DNA of 64,000 nucleotides from Prinia subflava (lineage: Eukaryota; Chordata; Aves; Passeriformes; Cisticolidae): the NCBI RefSeq assembly GCF_021018805.1, contig NC_086258.1, forward strand, positions 14,222,692-14,286,691, given 5' to 3'. The notes below the pieces were generated by a model, which was not told where the DNA came from, made no database searches, and was given only the letters and a program-made list of their open reading frames with translations. Position numbers and translations under genes: made by a program. Shown here one piece after another: positions 1 to 25,932 of the stretch; position 1 is the stretch's first letter, and each line of letters begins with the position of its first letter.

Positions 1-1703
1 TCAGGAATTAACACAATTTATTTTCCCTGTGCTTAACAGACGTGTCCATTTCTGTATCCGCGCTGCTGCTGTGTCTGTATTTGTTTATTTGTGCTGCTGA
101 TTGTTTCTGCTGTGCTGTGCCAGCTCTTTACTAACCACGCAGTGTTTCTCCCTCTCCTGTCTCTTCCAGGACTGTCATGTAAATATCCACTTCTTCAAGG
201 TAGTTTTCTCCTTGGTGTTCTCCTGCACACAACCCCCTTTTACCAACATCTGAAGTTTCTTGAGTTTAATTTCATTCTCACCATCTTTTAAGGATGCACT
301 TGGTTTTTTTTTCCACTTCAAGCTTTTCTAATTGATTGTTTAAAAAAATTAAAAAATTGAAGTAGAAATCTTACTGAATTTGTTATAAAGTGATCCCCAG
401 ATTAGAATTTACTACAAAAAAAAGAGTGATCAAACCTGAGCAGATGCAGTGTGCCTTTCTTTTTGGAGGAATTAATTAAATGAATGCCACCTTCTCATGG
501 AAAATGGAAAAAGGTGCATCTTTAATTTGAAAGACATTCATGGAACTTTAAGTAACTTTCACAGATAAAATAATGCTCATGGTCACTGTATATTTAAAGA
601 GATAAATTTAGATAATAGAGCATGCATGTTTTATGATTTAACATAGTAGATCTATTGCTGGATGTTTTTTGGAGTATGCTGTATTGTAAGAGATATTACC
701 CATGTGCACAGATGCTCTGACACCTGAAATACCAACTCACCTGTTTATTTCTCATTTGCTCCTTTCACTACTCCCCACATCACTGAGTTACTGCCATAAA
801 AGTCACATCTCAGCATTGAGAACATACATGTGTTTCGTTGATATTTGCATGTATCTCTAACAAATTATTTTGCTTTATTAGGGCTAAGGCCACTGGCACA
901 AACCACACTTGCAGTTTCATACATTGCTTAAGTGACCATTTAAATGAAAATTTGAAGCTCCTTTGTTGTAAATTCTTCTAAGACTTTTATATTATTGAAG
1001 CCATTATCATCTTCAAATAGTATTTTTAAAACTGAAGTTGACCTGGAGCAATTTAAATTATCACTCAAGGCTTAAAAGCAAACATTATTTTAAAGAGTTG
1101 TTTATATTATTAATGCATGATTTTAACAAGTGTTCTAACACTGAACCAGAAAAATCAAATTAATCTGTTTTCTTAACCTTGATTTTTTATCTCAGAAAAG
1201 CCTGTACAGAAGAGAACTGCCCTTCCTCAATCCTTTACACCTCTTCATATTTGAAAATAAAATTACATGGTGGTTTCATTGGTGAAACTTGTTTTGTGCT
1301 GGGAAGTTGGACTTTCTCTGCTTAAATGAATTTTTAAACCAGAGCAGAAGTCACCCTGATAAAATGCATCTGGTATAAAGAGGTTTTGTAAAATCCAGGC
1401 CTTGAAGAGCACTGATTTAAGCTGATAAAATTGGTTAATTCATGTTTCCACCCAAAAAAAAAGGACTGAAGGGTTTCCCACAGCTGCTGCTTCATGGGCA
1501 AAATTCATGTTTAGTCCTGGTGGATTATAAACATGAATTCCATCGGAGAAAGCTGCCACTCTGTTTCTCTGGGGACACTCTGGAATTCAGGGGTTTTCAT
1601 GGATAAAAAGCTTCCTTGTTTGTTATCTGTCTTTTCTCACTAGGCCACCTCAAATCCCCCTTCCCCTGCTGCTGGCAGTGAGGCTGAGCCCTGGGCTCAG
1701 CTC

Positions 1704-2043
1704 AGGAGCATCCCTGGGGGGATCATGGTCCAGGGGATCCCTGGAGGGATCAATCATGGTCCAGGGGATCCCTGGAGGGATCAATCGTGGTCCAGGGGAT
1801 CCCTGGAGGGATCAATCATGGTCCAGGGGATCCCAGTGCCAGGAGCATCCCTGGGGGGATCAATCATGGTCCAGGGGGTCCAGTGCCAGGAGAATCCCTG
1901 GGGGGATCAATCATGGTCAGGGGATCCCTGGGGGGATCAATCATGGTCCAGGGGATCCCTGGGGGGATCAATCATGGTCCAGGGGATCCCTGGGGGGATC
2001 AATCATGGTCCAGGGGATCCCTGTGCCAGGAGCATCCCTGGGA
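1704..2043. repeat. 31-bp minisatellite, about nine units
   Basis: About nine head-to-tail copies of a 31-bp unit are present, each beginning gatcaatcatggtccagggg and continuing with atccctgg plus a short purine run. Units near 1830-1855 and 1880-1900 carry an extra segment like cagtgccaggagcatccctg, and the same segment closes the array at about 2024-2041, which suggests a compound ancestral unit. Copies differ by single substitutions. The array keeps several frames open by periodicity alone, so the Gly/Ser/Trp-rich translations are not genes. Confidence 0.95.
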
Positions 2044-2361
2044 ATGACCTCTTGGAATGACCTGTGGGAGTGTGGGGCTGCTGGGGAGGTTTCATCCCAA
2101 TTTTACAGGGTTGGAACTGAAAGGAGGCAGCAGGAGCAATGAAGGAGGAAGGGCTGCATTCCTGAGGATAACACAATAATTCTGAGCTAGGAATGTACAA
2201 AAAATAATTTATGATATCACAGCAAATGGGAGCTGTTGTGGATACTTATTTATGGAATAATCAGACTCTGGGAGGGGCCACACACCTATCCTGCTTCTGT
2301 GCCACTGCAAAGTGTGTATTTAAATAGATCATTCCTCAACATCATGCAGAAAACATCTTCA

Positions 2362-2388
2362 TCTGTGTGTGTGTGTGAGAGAGAGAAA
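2362..2388. repeat. GT/GA compound microsatellite
   Basis: A short (GT)n run passes directly into a (GA)n run within the first PRKCA intron of the window. It is likely to be length-polymorphic. I see no functional context. Confidence 0.8.
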
Positions 2389-5146
2389 GCATTTCAGAGC
2401 ACATTAAGATTTGGATGCAAAATCCCAAGGTTTTAAAATCAGTTCTGGTCTGCAGCTTTGTGTGGCTGGTGGGATTTGATTGCAGGGATTTGCTCTAAGA
2501 CCAGGGAGAGCTGAAGTCCTTAAAAATTCTTTTAAAACAGAATTTTAATTTTTTTCCCTTATTGAAATAAGTTTATGCTTAAAAGCAGATTCCACACTCT
2601 AGGTTTTTTATTATTGAAAACTAGCTGTAATTTGCATAATTAAAGAATGGAGGAGCATCTAGAAAAGCAATTCTTCCTTCAGCACTTAGGGGTTTGCTGT
2701 TGTAGCATCCTATTTGCTTTTGGGGATTTTTATTACCACCACCACAGGATACTTCTGCAAGAATTCTTGAATATTATTCCTAGGCAGCCTCTTTAATTAC
2801 ATTTCATCTCGTTAGGCACTGCTCTGTTGCAGGGGAGAGACTGTTTGGCAATAAAGGCAGGAAACAAAGTGGACTCAGGTGGCTGCAGGATTATTAAAGA
2901 GATTAAACATGTTGACAGTGCCAAATGGGGAACTGGAAACTCTTCCCTCTCTGGATTTCACAGCTCACACAGGCAGACACTGGGCAATATCCCCTGAAAT
3001 TCCTGTCTGAGGATGGATCCATCCCTTTTCCAGGGTCTTTCACAGTCATTTGACTTCACTGTCTCCATTTCCTAGGGAATATGGTTACCTAAATGTGCCT
3101 GGCACATTTAGGAATATTTTAGAAATTTTATGTTCAGGTACTTCACACAGTTCTAACTTCTATCCAGCAAGACAAAAAAAAAAGCTTAAGAAAAATAATT
3201 GAAAAGGGAATGTTGTTATAAACCCCACAGGAAAGGTCTATCGAGGAGCTCCATGATATATTAAACTGTTGTCTTGTCCTTTCAGATCCCATTTTTTCTT
3301 TATTCTAAGTAAAGTTGAGGTTGAGAAAATAACTTCTCCTCAGAGTGAGAAACCACAAGAGGTCAGCAAAGAACAGGGAAAAGTTCCCAGAGCTGAGCTG
3401 GTTCCTGCAAAAGAGGAAATCATCCACATTGTTTATGTATATATGTACTTAAAAAATACAAACCCGTTAATTTAAACCATAATTTCAGTAAAATTCAATA
3501 TAACATTTTTCACACAGCCCTTTATTCAGGTTTGGTAACTGGCACTGATGAGAATTTTCCCTCTAATTAAGATATTTTATAATTGCAGGTGTAAAAGCAG
3601 GTACTGCTGTGCTCACCTCAGGATTGCTCAGCCCAACTCTTCGGTGGCTTCAGGAGTGGGGTTCCTGTGTCCTTGGACATGCTTTCTGCAAAAGGCCTTT
3701 TTAATCCTTTTCATATACAGCACAAATATTTGTTGCAGGCAAATCCTTTAAATAAATTTACTGTTAGTAATTAACAGGGTATATATGAAACAAGTTTATG
3801 AGGAGGAGAGGAAAAGTAAACTAAAGACATGGAATAATTGGTATTTAAGTCCCAGGTAGAGTTTATCACCCACCTCATTTACATCTTTATGAAACATTCC
3901 ATTTGCCCTCATGCCTTTTTGCTAGCAGTGAGAATACTGTGAATTTTTTCCCAGCTCTTTTTCCAATAACTATTTCAGCCATTGAAAGAAAAACGCATTT
4001 TCATTTTCATATATTGCATTTTTTACTAATTACATCATAGTTCGCCATAGTGACACTGCCATCATGAAAATGAATCTCAGGGTGCTGATAAACAGCTTTT
4101 TGGTGATTTACCTCTCTTCAGTGTTGCCCTTGCTGCAGAGAAGTGTAGCTGCAGTGTAAATTCACCAAGGTATGGCTGAAATCTGTGTTTGAACCTCCTG
4201 AATCCTTGATGGTGTCCCTGGTATTGGGCACCTCCTTGATTTCCAACAAAACTCTCCTGAAGAATTATAAACTGGCCTTAGGTTATGGCATGAAGATTAA
4301 ACCTCAGTCTGGTGAAGCATTAGTTCTTGCTGGGGCTTAGAAATGGACTCTTCTCATTTCAAATTCTCAGCATCCTGGTAATTAAGTTGTAGAAAGTAGG
4401 AAATTGATAGTCTATCATAGCATCTATAATTACATGGAATTGGAAATGCAATAACGTAAGAAACAAGCTGCCACAATGACAGAGAACATTTCACTGAATG
4501 GGAGGGCTTTTCTTCCAGATTTCAACTTGAAATTTATTGGATTTATTTGCTTTATTAAAGGCTTGCTAATGGCTCAACACATTGATCAAAGTCCCCACTT
4601 TGTGTGTACATGACTGGAAACCTGAATGGGCCCTTCCTTGATTCTTGGATAAATCATTGTTATTTCAGTTTTCCCATCCTCAGTACGAGCTTTGCTGGTT
4701 CTGCCAGGGACATCTGAGGTTTGTCTGAGCTCTGAGCTGCTCTGGTGCTCCTTGTGCAGGGTCCAGGTAGTGACAGCAAACTGAGCATTCATTTCACCCC
4801 TGCAGGCTGGAATAGTGAAGCTGGAATTTTACTGTCCAGGCTGTTCCATCCTCACTTCTCACCATCCATTTTGCCATTTTTGTAAGTGATGTGCAGAGTG
4901 TTACTGGCAATGCTTGGGGTTAATTCAAGAGTGAGGAGCAGAAACCTTGGCTCCGTGTGTGGCAGTGTGAGATGGCTGATCCCTTCCCACAGGGAAGCAC
5001 GTGGGGGTCTAACAAAGAACTGCTGAGAAATTCTGCCACGTGAGAAGCAGGGATTTTGTTAGATTTTTCAGAGGGATTAAGTCGTGGCAAGGAGACATTC
5101 CTGCTCCACAAATCTCAGTTCTTGGGAGCTGAGATAAGTTCTCCAG

Positions 5147-5294
5147 AGCAGCTGTGGCTGCCCCTTGATCCCTGGAGGTGTTGGACAGGGCTGGGAGCAG
5201 CCTGCTCTGGTGGAAGGTGTCCCTGCCGTGGCAGGAGTGGAACGAGGCATCTTTTAGCTCCATTCCAGCCCTGGAAGTGTTCAGGGATTCTGTG
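5147..5294 (+). mobile_element. CR1 LINE 3'-end fragment (degraded)
   Basis: The sequence agctgtggctgccccttgat, a following tccctgg-type block, then gtggaaggtgtccctgcc and a terminal attctgtg match the order of blocks in the 3' end of avian CR1 retrotransposons. The fragment is short and diverged, as expected for a 5'-truncated, old CR1 copy. The sense orientation is given by the attctgtg-like 3' end on the + strand. Boundaries are approximate. The family call is from memory of the CR1 3' consensus. Confidence 0.7.
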
Positions 5295-8200
5295 CCTCAG
5301 AGCCAAGCCCTGTGCAGTCTCTTTGGGCTGCTGAGCCTCGTGCTGTGGGTTTGGAGCAGAGCAGAGAGCACTGAGCTCCTGTTCCATCCCTGCTGGCAGC
5401 CACTGCAGGGCAGAGCAGGGCTGGAACTTCCAGAAGGAAGCCAGCAGGGCTTCCAGAGCAGGGCTGGAACCTGGAGAGGTGGGGAGGGAATGCTGCCATC
5501 CATGGGGAGCAGAGCTGGGAGAACCCACAGGACTCAGCTGGGAACAGAGCTCTGGATTTAACCTCCCTGCCAAGTGGTGGGGCCAGAAAATAAAGGATGG
5601 ACTGTGGCTCTCCACACAGCACTCTGCTCATGTGGTGGGAATTCAGCATTGTTGTAAATATTTTTTCATTTATCACTTTTTCCTCTTGGAAATGTGGTGC
5701 CAGGGATGATCCTGCTGGCATCTGGGAACTCGCTGGGAGTGAGTTTCCCTGACAACAGAGGAACACATCCTCTGGTGAGCCTCTCACCAGGCTTGGTGTT
5801 TGCTTGGATATCTGAGCATGGGAGAGGTGTGGGTTCTCCCTCCTGTGCCTGGGGGGTGGCTGCAGGTTTGGGCAGCTTTGGATCCTGGTGTTCCTTTCCC
5901 ATGTGGGAACAAAGCCAGTCTCACCCTGAGTGTTTCAAACAGCAGAGGAGGAGCAGTGGAGGAGAGCAATACAAGGTGTTAAAGCTCTGATATCTTGGAA
6001 GGGGACTCATTGCCATAGAGAGATTGGGAGGAGGAAAGGGGATTTTCTATATAATTTTTAAATTCTCACAACTTTTATTTATTATTGGCTAATGTGGAAA
6101 ATGACCAATTCAGTCTTTTTGCTCTGTAATTCCTAAGATTTTCTACTACAGATATACACGGAGGGCAGAAGAGCCAACATTCAGATTTATTGTTTTGTCC
6201 TATTCAATTTTCTTCACAGGGAAAAATCAGAAAGTTTTGAAAAGAATCATCGAGAATTACTGCAATTGCCATAAAGAATAAAGAATTACTATTCCCTAAA
6301 TCACTTCTGTTTCTTCTTTGCATCACGCTTCTCATTAGATTTTGAATAACTCTTTTCTTACTTAATTAAAAGTACAATTGTTACTCTCAGATTAAAAAGA
6401 ACTCCAAAGCGTTTTTACTGTGAAACCTGAGATATCTTTTCTAAAAAGCACCTGCCCAATTCCCAGAGTCTCTCCAGTGTAGCACGCTGTAATTTCTTAA
6501 CACTCCATGGAGGAGTGAGTTTGGGCTGAATATATAAGATATGTCTCACCTGTGGTTTCAGGGTAAAAGAACTGGCCGAGATAAGGTGCGTCCAAAGCAG
6601 AGGAAGTAAGATGATGTGCATGTCTTGTTTTCTTTTTAGATTAACTTTCCTGCTCCCAGTGCAGACTAATTTATCTTTAACATTCTGTTTTCCTGGTTGG
6701 TTTGCTGCAAGCTGGCTTCGTGGTAACAATACTGTGGTTTTATCCAAGATGATAAGCCAAGGAGTTGGGATGTGGATAGAAAATTAATCCAGGGCCTGAA
6801 ATGCTGTCTACAACTTCAGCAAGTTTTAATATCCATAAAATAAAGGAGGGTTCAAATAGGATCCTGCAATTTTCAATTTTAGTCATGGTAGGAAAGGCAA
6901 AATATCAATCTTTTGCAATAAGCTTTTAGGAATAATTTGAGTTTATGTCCCTTCTGTAGCTGCAAAATTGGTTTTGCTCTGGCAGTCTGGAAGAGGATAT
7001 TGGCTGCATGGCATTTTCTGTCTGCTGCAGCCAAGGTGTTTCAGATATAAAACTCATGATAGAACTCAGTGAAATGTCTTGAAATTCCCACTCTGTTTCC
7101 ACTAGGACCTTAAGCCAAAAAGCAGGAAGAGAAGATCACATGCCAAATATGAAAAAAGGCTTTTTGCATGCTCCTGAAAGGGTGGTGGCTGGCCAAGGTG
7201 ATGGGAAATAAGGACCTTTGATAGGGTTATGATAATTTAATGAGTTCCTGCCACTTTGGGGTTATGTGCTTCCTTTGAGTCAGTCTGGTTGTTCCCCAGC
7301 ATCCCTGGCTGGCCTGTCCCTGGTTTTTCCAGCTGGTTTGCAGCAGGGTTCTCTCTTTATTCCAGCCAGGGGTGACCAGGATTGTCACCTTCCCACGGGG
7401 ACAGGTCACAGCACAGCCATGAACTCCTGCCCTGTTCACCTCCTGCCTGGGCCAGGCAGCTCAGAGCCCACCTGGGCACTCAGGAGGAACCCCGTGTTCT
7501 CCTCAAAAATCTGCCATCTGCAGAAAGATTCTCAGAGTGACATCTAATTTAAAAAAAGCTGAAAAATGGGAGAGGAGCGTGTCTGTTGCTCATTGAATCT
7601 CGGTGCTCAGAGGATGCAGAGAGGCCTTGGCTGGGTTCTCAGATATTATTTTAAGATCCTGCCTTCAGATCCTGACAATTCCAGCCTGTGTTGACTCCGA
7701 GTGAGTGCAGTGCCTCCAGCTCTGGAGCCAGCAGCAGGCACAGGAGCCTGCTGGTGAACCTGCCCTGCTTTTTTATGGAAAAAGTGCTGGAAACCCCAGA
7801 GGCTGGGATTGCAACGCTGTGGAGAGCGTTCCCCGCCTGCTTGGCAGGTTTGCACCCCAAAAAACAAACGGCCTTGGAACAAAATCTGATTTTTTTGTTT
7901 CGAGTTACGCATTTTTCGAGCAAGCTGCCAACAACCTGCCCAGTAGGTTTAAAGTGTAAGAAATAAAGCTGGTGCTTTCCATTCAGGGCCTGATTTGGAT
8001 CTCCATTACTGAGTGAAAAGGAGGATATTGGAATTGCTTTGTGCATCAGAAAAGCAAGATCTTTATCTGAGATCCCATTTGTGGGAGCATCACAAAGGCA
8101 TGGCCAGCAATGCTGCTCCCTTGACCCACGTCTTTATCTTGTACAAAGAATGGATATTGGGATTTTGGAGGTTTTTTCCCTTGTTTTGCTCATGGCTCAA

Positions 8201-9775
8201 TCTTGTGTGGCCTCGAAAGGAGCTTTGTGCTGCCAAGAGCTCCAGCACAGATTTGTCCCAGCAGCCAGATCTGCCCTGGGAGCGTCCCTTGCAGGCTCAG
8301 GGATTTAAGCTGACATCTCCCTAAATGTTTGCACAGCACTTGATTCTGATCAGCATCTCCAAGTGCTGCTTTCGTGCAAACAAGCAATAACATTGCTGTG
8401 GAAGAAATTCCCCATTCTAAACTGTATTACAAGTTTTTTAATAAAGAAATCTAAACTTGCAAAAATCACATCCCTGTGGCAGGGCACAAGATTTTCTGCA
8501 CTTATAAAGTTGCAGGAAGAGTCATCCAAGCTGAATATGGTTTTCAAGTGACAGGAGGTTATTTTGTCAGATTATCTGACATTACTGCAAGGGTAGATGG
8601 AGTCTGTGAATCGGGTGCCTCTCAATTTTATGGTTTTAAACTCCCCTGAGGAGGGGAAAGTTTGTAACTCCCAGTTTCCAGTGTATGCCAGGCATGGCTT
8701 TTAAAGGGAGGTATTGTGTGACTGCAAATAAACCTCCATTTCCATAATTTTCTGTGTCTGTAAAAGAGAGGTAATATACAAATATTGTCCTGTTGAGAAG
8801 CAGAGAGAAGAGTAGTTATCCTGAATGATAAAAAATGCATCACTGGCAAAAAGTAAATTAACCATATTAAAGGTTATTAACCAGACCAACACACCAGACA
8901 GATGAGGAAAGCACTTATATCCCAAAGAATTATTAAACCTTATTGGCTTTGCTTCTGCTGGTATATGGGATTATTATGAGGAAAAAAAAAATTAAAAAGG
9001 GTATTATCTTGTAGCCTGCATTATCTTTTGGTGAGTCTTACTTTTTTCTCTTCTATTAACTCCAAGATTTGAAATGCAGCTTACTTGAGCCATGCCGTGG
9101 TGTCTCATGTGAAATACTGAGACTTGCAGCCTCCTGTAAACCAGAGTGTCTGGCGAAGGCAGAGCCCTTGTCTGTAATTCCAGATCAACCCTTGATTGAA
9201 AATCAAAGTTGATTGTACTGCTGGTTTGAAAGTGGCCATGTTCATCTGCATTAATTCTCATGTGTTGTGGGAGTTTTTAATGCAGGTTCTTTTTCTTAGT
9301 GCATGTCAAAATTCTCTTAACTCTTGCTATGCAGTGACTTGAAGAATTCCATTTTAAATGGGAATGTTTTGAGGAGGTTGTTGTTATCCTAAAATACCTA
9401 ATGTACATTACAGCATGGTATTTTTGGATAGCCTCTTTTCCTTTTTATTTCAGGACAAAAGCACCATTTAAGCTGCTTTTGGCATGAAATTAAATGATCA
9501 TTTTTTTATTTTGTTTCTGGGCTTTGCTTTGGTTTTGCTCTTTTAACCAGATAAACATATCTGCTTTATCTGGTTCTACATGAACACAAATTTCCACTCT
9601 AATGCCCTCAATAATGCCCAAAGTATTGCTGGAATGAGTCTTTGAAGGTGTGCCTGTGCATATTTTGTTATGCAGCCTTTCACCTGGGAATGGCACCTCA
9701 GACCATTTCCAGCTCTGCCTCCCACCCAGAGATGCCCTGTGCCAGGAGAAGGGGCAGTTCTCACTTTGCTGTTTC

Positions 9776-9798
9776 TGTGTGTGTATGTGTGTGTGTGT
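9776..9798 (+). repeat. (TG)n run in the exon 9 splice acceptor
   Basis: A TG/GT run interrupted once by TA ends seven bases before the acceptor CAG of PRKCA exon 9 (exon starts 9806). Only the short stretch ttcttcag lies between, so the polypyrimidine tract is partly replaced by UG repeats. UG runs at this position are known binding sites for TDP-43 and CELF proteins in other genes. Any effect here is inference. Confidence 0.9.
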
Positions 9799-9805
9799 TC
9801 TTCAG

Positions 9806-9949
9806 AAAGCCAAACTTGGGCCAGCTGGTAACAAAGTCATTACTTCAACAGAAGACAAGAACTCAAGTGTGCCATCCAACAATCTGGACAGGGTGAAGCT
9901 GACAGATTTCAACTTTCTCATGGTTCTTGGAAAGGGGAGCTTTGGCAAG
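9806..9949 (+). CDS. PRKCA: PRKCA exon 9: end of hinge and glycine-rich loop
   Basis: This is a 144-bp exon, phase 0 at both ends, of 48 codons running from [10 protein letters not shown] to LGKGSFGK. It covers human residues about 307-352. The first two thirds are the V3 hinge between the C2 and kinase domains. The last part is kinase strand beta-1 and the ATP-binding glycine loop G-K-G-S-F-G, completed by the Val that opens the next exon. The hinge reads [11 protein letters not shown], where I recall human having EDRKQPSNN, so there are two extra residues. The [10 protein letters not shown] segment is typical of the alpha isoform and supports the assignment over PRKCB or PRKCG. The acceptor is ttcttcag and the donor is gtagga. 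Note the UG run in the acceptor. Confidence 0.97.
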
Positions 9950-13579
<3,630 letters not shown>

Positions 13580-13642
13580 GTTCTATGCAGCTGAGATCTC
13601 AATTGGGTTATTCTTTCTCCATAACAGAGGGATTATTTATAG
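13580..13642 (+). CDS. PRKCA: PRKCA exon 12: alpha-E helix to the catalytic loop
   Basis: This 63-bp exon, phase 2 in and 2 out, completes Val and encodes FYAAEISIGLFFLHNRGIIY plus two bases of Arg (human 442-462). It contains the alpha-E helix and the start of the catalytic loop, which PKCs write YRD rather than HRD. Asn replaces the Lys I recall in human HKRG. A strong polypyrimidine acceptor and gtgagt donor flank it. The exon is too short for most open-frame scans and was found by matching phase and protein continuity. Confidence 0.97.
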
Positions 13643-20321
<6,679 letters not shown>

Positions 20322-20402
20322 ATTATTGCTTACCAGCCCTATGGGAAGTCTGTGGATTGGTGGGCATACGGTGTGCTGCTCTATGAGATGTTGGCTGGCC
20401 AG
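20322..20402 (+). CDS. PRKCA: PRKCA exon 14: alpha-F helix
   Basis: This 81-bp, phase 0/0 exon of 27 codons encodes [10 protein letters not shown] then [17 protein letters not shown] (human 509-535). It follows APE and contains the P+1 region and the alpha-F helix, with the conserved Asp-Trp pair that anchors the catalytic and regulatory spines. It is identical to human as I recall it. The donor is gtaagg. Confidence 0.98.
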
Positions 20403-24188
<3,786 letters not shown>

Positions 24189-24329
24189 CTGATGACTAAA
24201 CATCCAGCAAAACGCCTTGGCTGTGGCCTGGAAGGTGAGAGAGACATCAGGGAACACGCTTTCTTCAGGAGGATCGACTGGGAAAAATTGGAGAACAGAG
24301 AGATTCAGCCACCTTTCAAACCTAAAGTG
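24189..24329 (+). CDS. PRKCA: PRKCA exon 16: end of kinase domain, start of AGC tail
   Basis: This 141-bp, phase 0/0 exon of 47 codons encodes [20 protein letters not shown], then [20 protein letters not shown], then PPFKPKV (human 572-618). KHPAKRLG is the C-lobe Arg motif that salt-bridges to the APE Glu. HAFFRRIDW closes the kinase fold, and PPFKPKV starts the AGC-kinase C-terminal tail. Leu for Pro (585) and Ile for Val (591) differ from human as I recall it. The donor is gtgagt. Confidence 0.98.
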
Positions 24330-25260
24330 GTGAGTGAGCTGCCAGGACCTTCCCTGCCTGCCTGTGCTCCCCGTGGGGTGAGGCTGCAGATGTGGGCACG
24401 GCTCAAACGGGGCAGTTTGATAAGGGCAGAGCTGTCTGTGAGCCTGCTCGTGTTTTGGCACCTGGGGAGCTTTGTGCCCTGCAAAAAAACCTGGCAGGGG
24501 TTTGAGCCCTGCCTGGAGGGACACACACGGCGTGAGGAGCTGAAAATGGGGAAAATTGGCACATCCACATCAGCCACTTAAATGTGGTTAACAGCTGCCT
24601 CCTCTGAGCAACATCAGAAGTCAGGATCTGACTGAGGGATTTGGATTAAAGGGGTGAATTTCCTCCGTGGTTGGCTGCCCAGCACAGGGGGTTTTATTCC
24701 TCATCCTACAGTGGTGTCTGCTCAGTTTGCAGGATTAATCCCTGGTTTATTTTCCGTGTTCATTTCTGGTTTGCACACATGTATCTACAGGAACATTTTA
24801 GAAATCCAAGCAAGTGGAAAGATGTCCTTACTCTGAGAACTGTTTGCAAAATGGAATTGGAAGAGCTTTGCTTGTTGAGCCAGAATTTCTTCCAGCATGT
24901 TCTGTGCTTTATTGACAGGCAAAGAGAAGAGTTTGCACACAGGAACACAAGCTTTAAGGAACAGCTGTAAATTGTTATGGCCTAACACTGAACCTTTCTT
25001 CTCTAACCCTTTTATTTTTCAGCTGAGAATCCTGGCTGGTTTTAGCACTCCAGCTGTAGGATGACTGCTCTTTACACTGATTTATTTGCCAATACAGGCA
25101 CACCAGTGAGGTATCACAAACTAATGAACAGAGGGACACCAATACCTGAATTATTCTTCACTTTTTTCATACAAATGACTTTTTTGCATCAAAAGGAGGA
25201 GAGTTACAGCTGGGAAGGGTGTTTATTGCTAAAGGAAATACCTTGCTGCTATGATGTGGA

Positions 25261-25306
25261 TTTTACATGCAGGGAAGGATGCATGTAAAATTTTACATGC
25301 AGGGAA
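25261..25306. repeat. Direct repeat enclosing a 22-bp palindrome
   Basis: The block ttttacatgcaggga occurs at 25261 and again at 25291. Between and overlapping them, gcatgtaaaattttacatgc (25281-25300) is a perfect palindrome that extends by one pair on each side. It is intronic, with no known role. Confidence 0.9.
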
Positions 25307-25791
25307 ATAAGTGAAGAACTTGTGTGGTGCTGCCGGCCCTGGCCTGCCCATCCCCAGAGCTGATTGTGCAAAGGGGAGCTCTTAGAGCAGATTTTATGGA
25401 AGATTTTTATTACATGCTTCTCAAGTCAAACTTAAAGCTGAACATAAAGCAGATCTACCTTCACATCTGTAAGTTTTATTAGCTCAGGAGCTGAGTGCTT
25501 AGACTCTCCTTGAAGTTAAAAGTAACACCAGCATGAAGGTGCTAAAAGCTTGAGGTGTGGTTTCATCAGAGCTTCCTGGCAGAGCCTGGCTCCTCCTCAG
25601 AGCAGCTCAGTCTCCCTGGTTATCATGACCTGGTTTGTTTGCACAGGCTGCTATTAAAATACACCGAGGCGGATTCACACAGAGCCCGACTCTCCTAGAC
25701 AAAAATAACTCAAAATCCAAGTCTAGTGTTTACATACCCTGTGCACAACTCGTTTATGGTGAGTGCTGGTTCTATTTGTATCGGTATCGTA

Positions 25792-25932
25792 CAATTATAG
25801 AATTGTTTAGGTTGGAAAAGACCTTTAAAATCACCGAGTTCCAACCATTATCCCAGAACTGCCAAGCCCACCACTCACCCATGTCCCTAAAGACCACATC
25901 TACACATGTCCTAAATCCCTCCAGGGCTGGGT
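25792..25932 (-). mobile_element. CR1 LINE 3'-end fragment (antisense)
   Basis: The blocks acaattatagaattgtttag, gttggaaaagacctttaaaa and tcaccgagttccaaccat, and a later block atgtcctaaatccctccagg, match the reverse complement of an avian CR1 3' terminus. The element therefore points to the minus strand within PRKCA intron 16. It is truncated at its 5' end. Boundaries are approximate. Confidence 0.82.

Larger units (their letters stand above)
1..9805 (+). other. PRKCA: PRKCA intron (3' part), upstream of exon 9
   Basis: This is AT-rich intronic sequence with no recognisable coding exon. I looked for the preceding PRKCA exon (end of C2 and start of hinge, ending in residues like ELRQKFE) and did not see it, so that exon should lie before the window. 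The intron holds a 31-bp minisatellite (about 1704-2043), a short GT/GA microsatellite (2362-2388), a CR1-like fragment (about 5147-5294), and a TG run directly before the exon 9 acceptor. Small open frames here have no recognisable domain and no splice context. Confidence 0.85.

Noticed and set aside
1678..2142. Overlapping Gly/Ser/Trp-rich frames of up to 154 codons.
   Set aside because: They are created by the 31-bp minisatellite inside a PRKCA intron.
1..9800. The preceding PRKCA exon (end of C2 and hinge start).
   Set aside because: I searched for its protein ending near KFE with a donor and found no match, so it most likely lies before the window.
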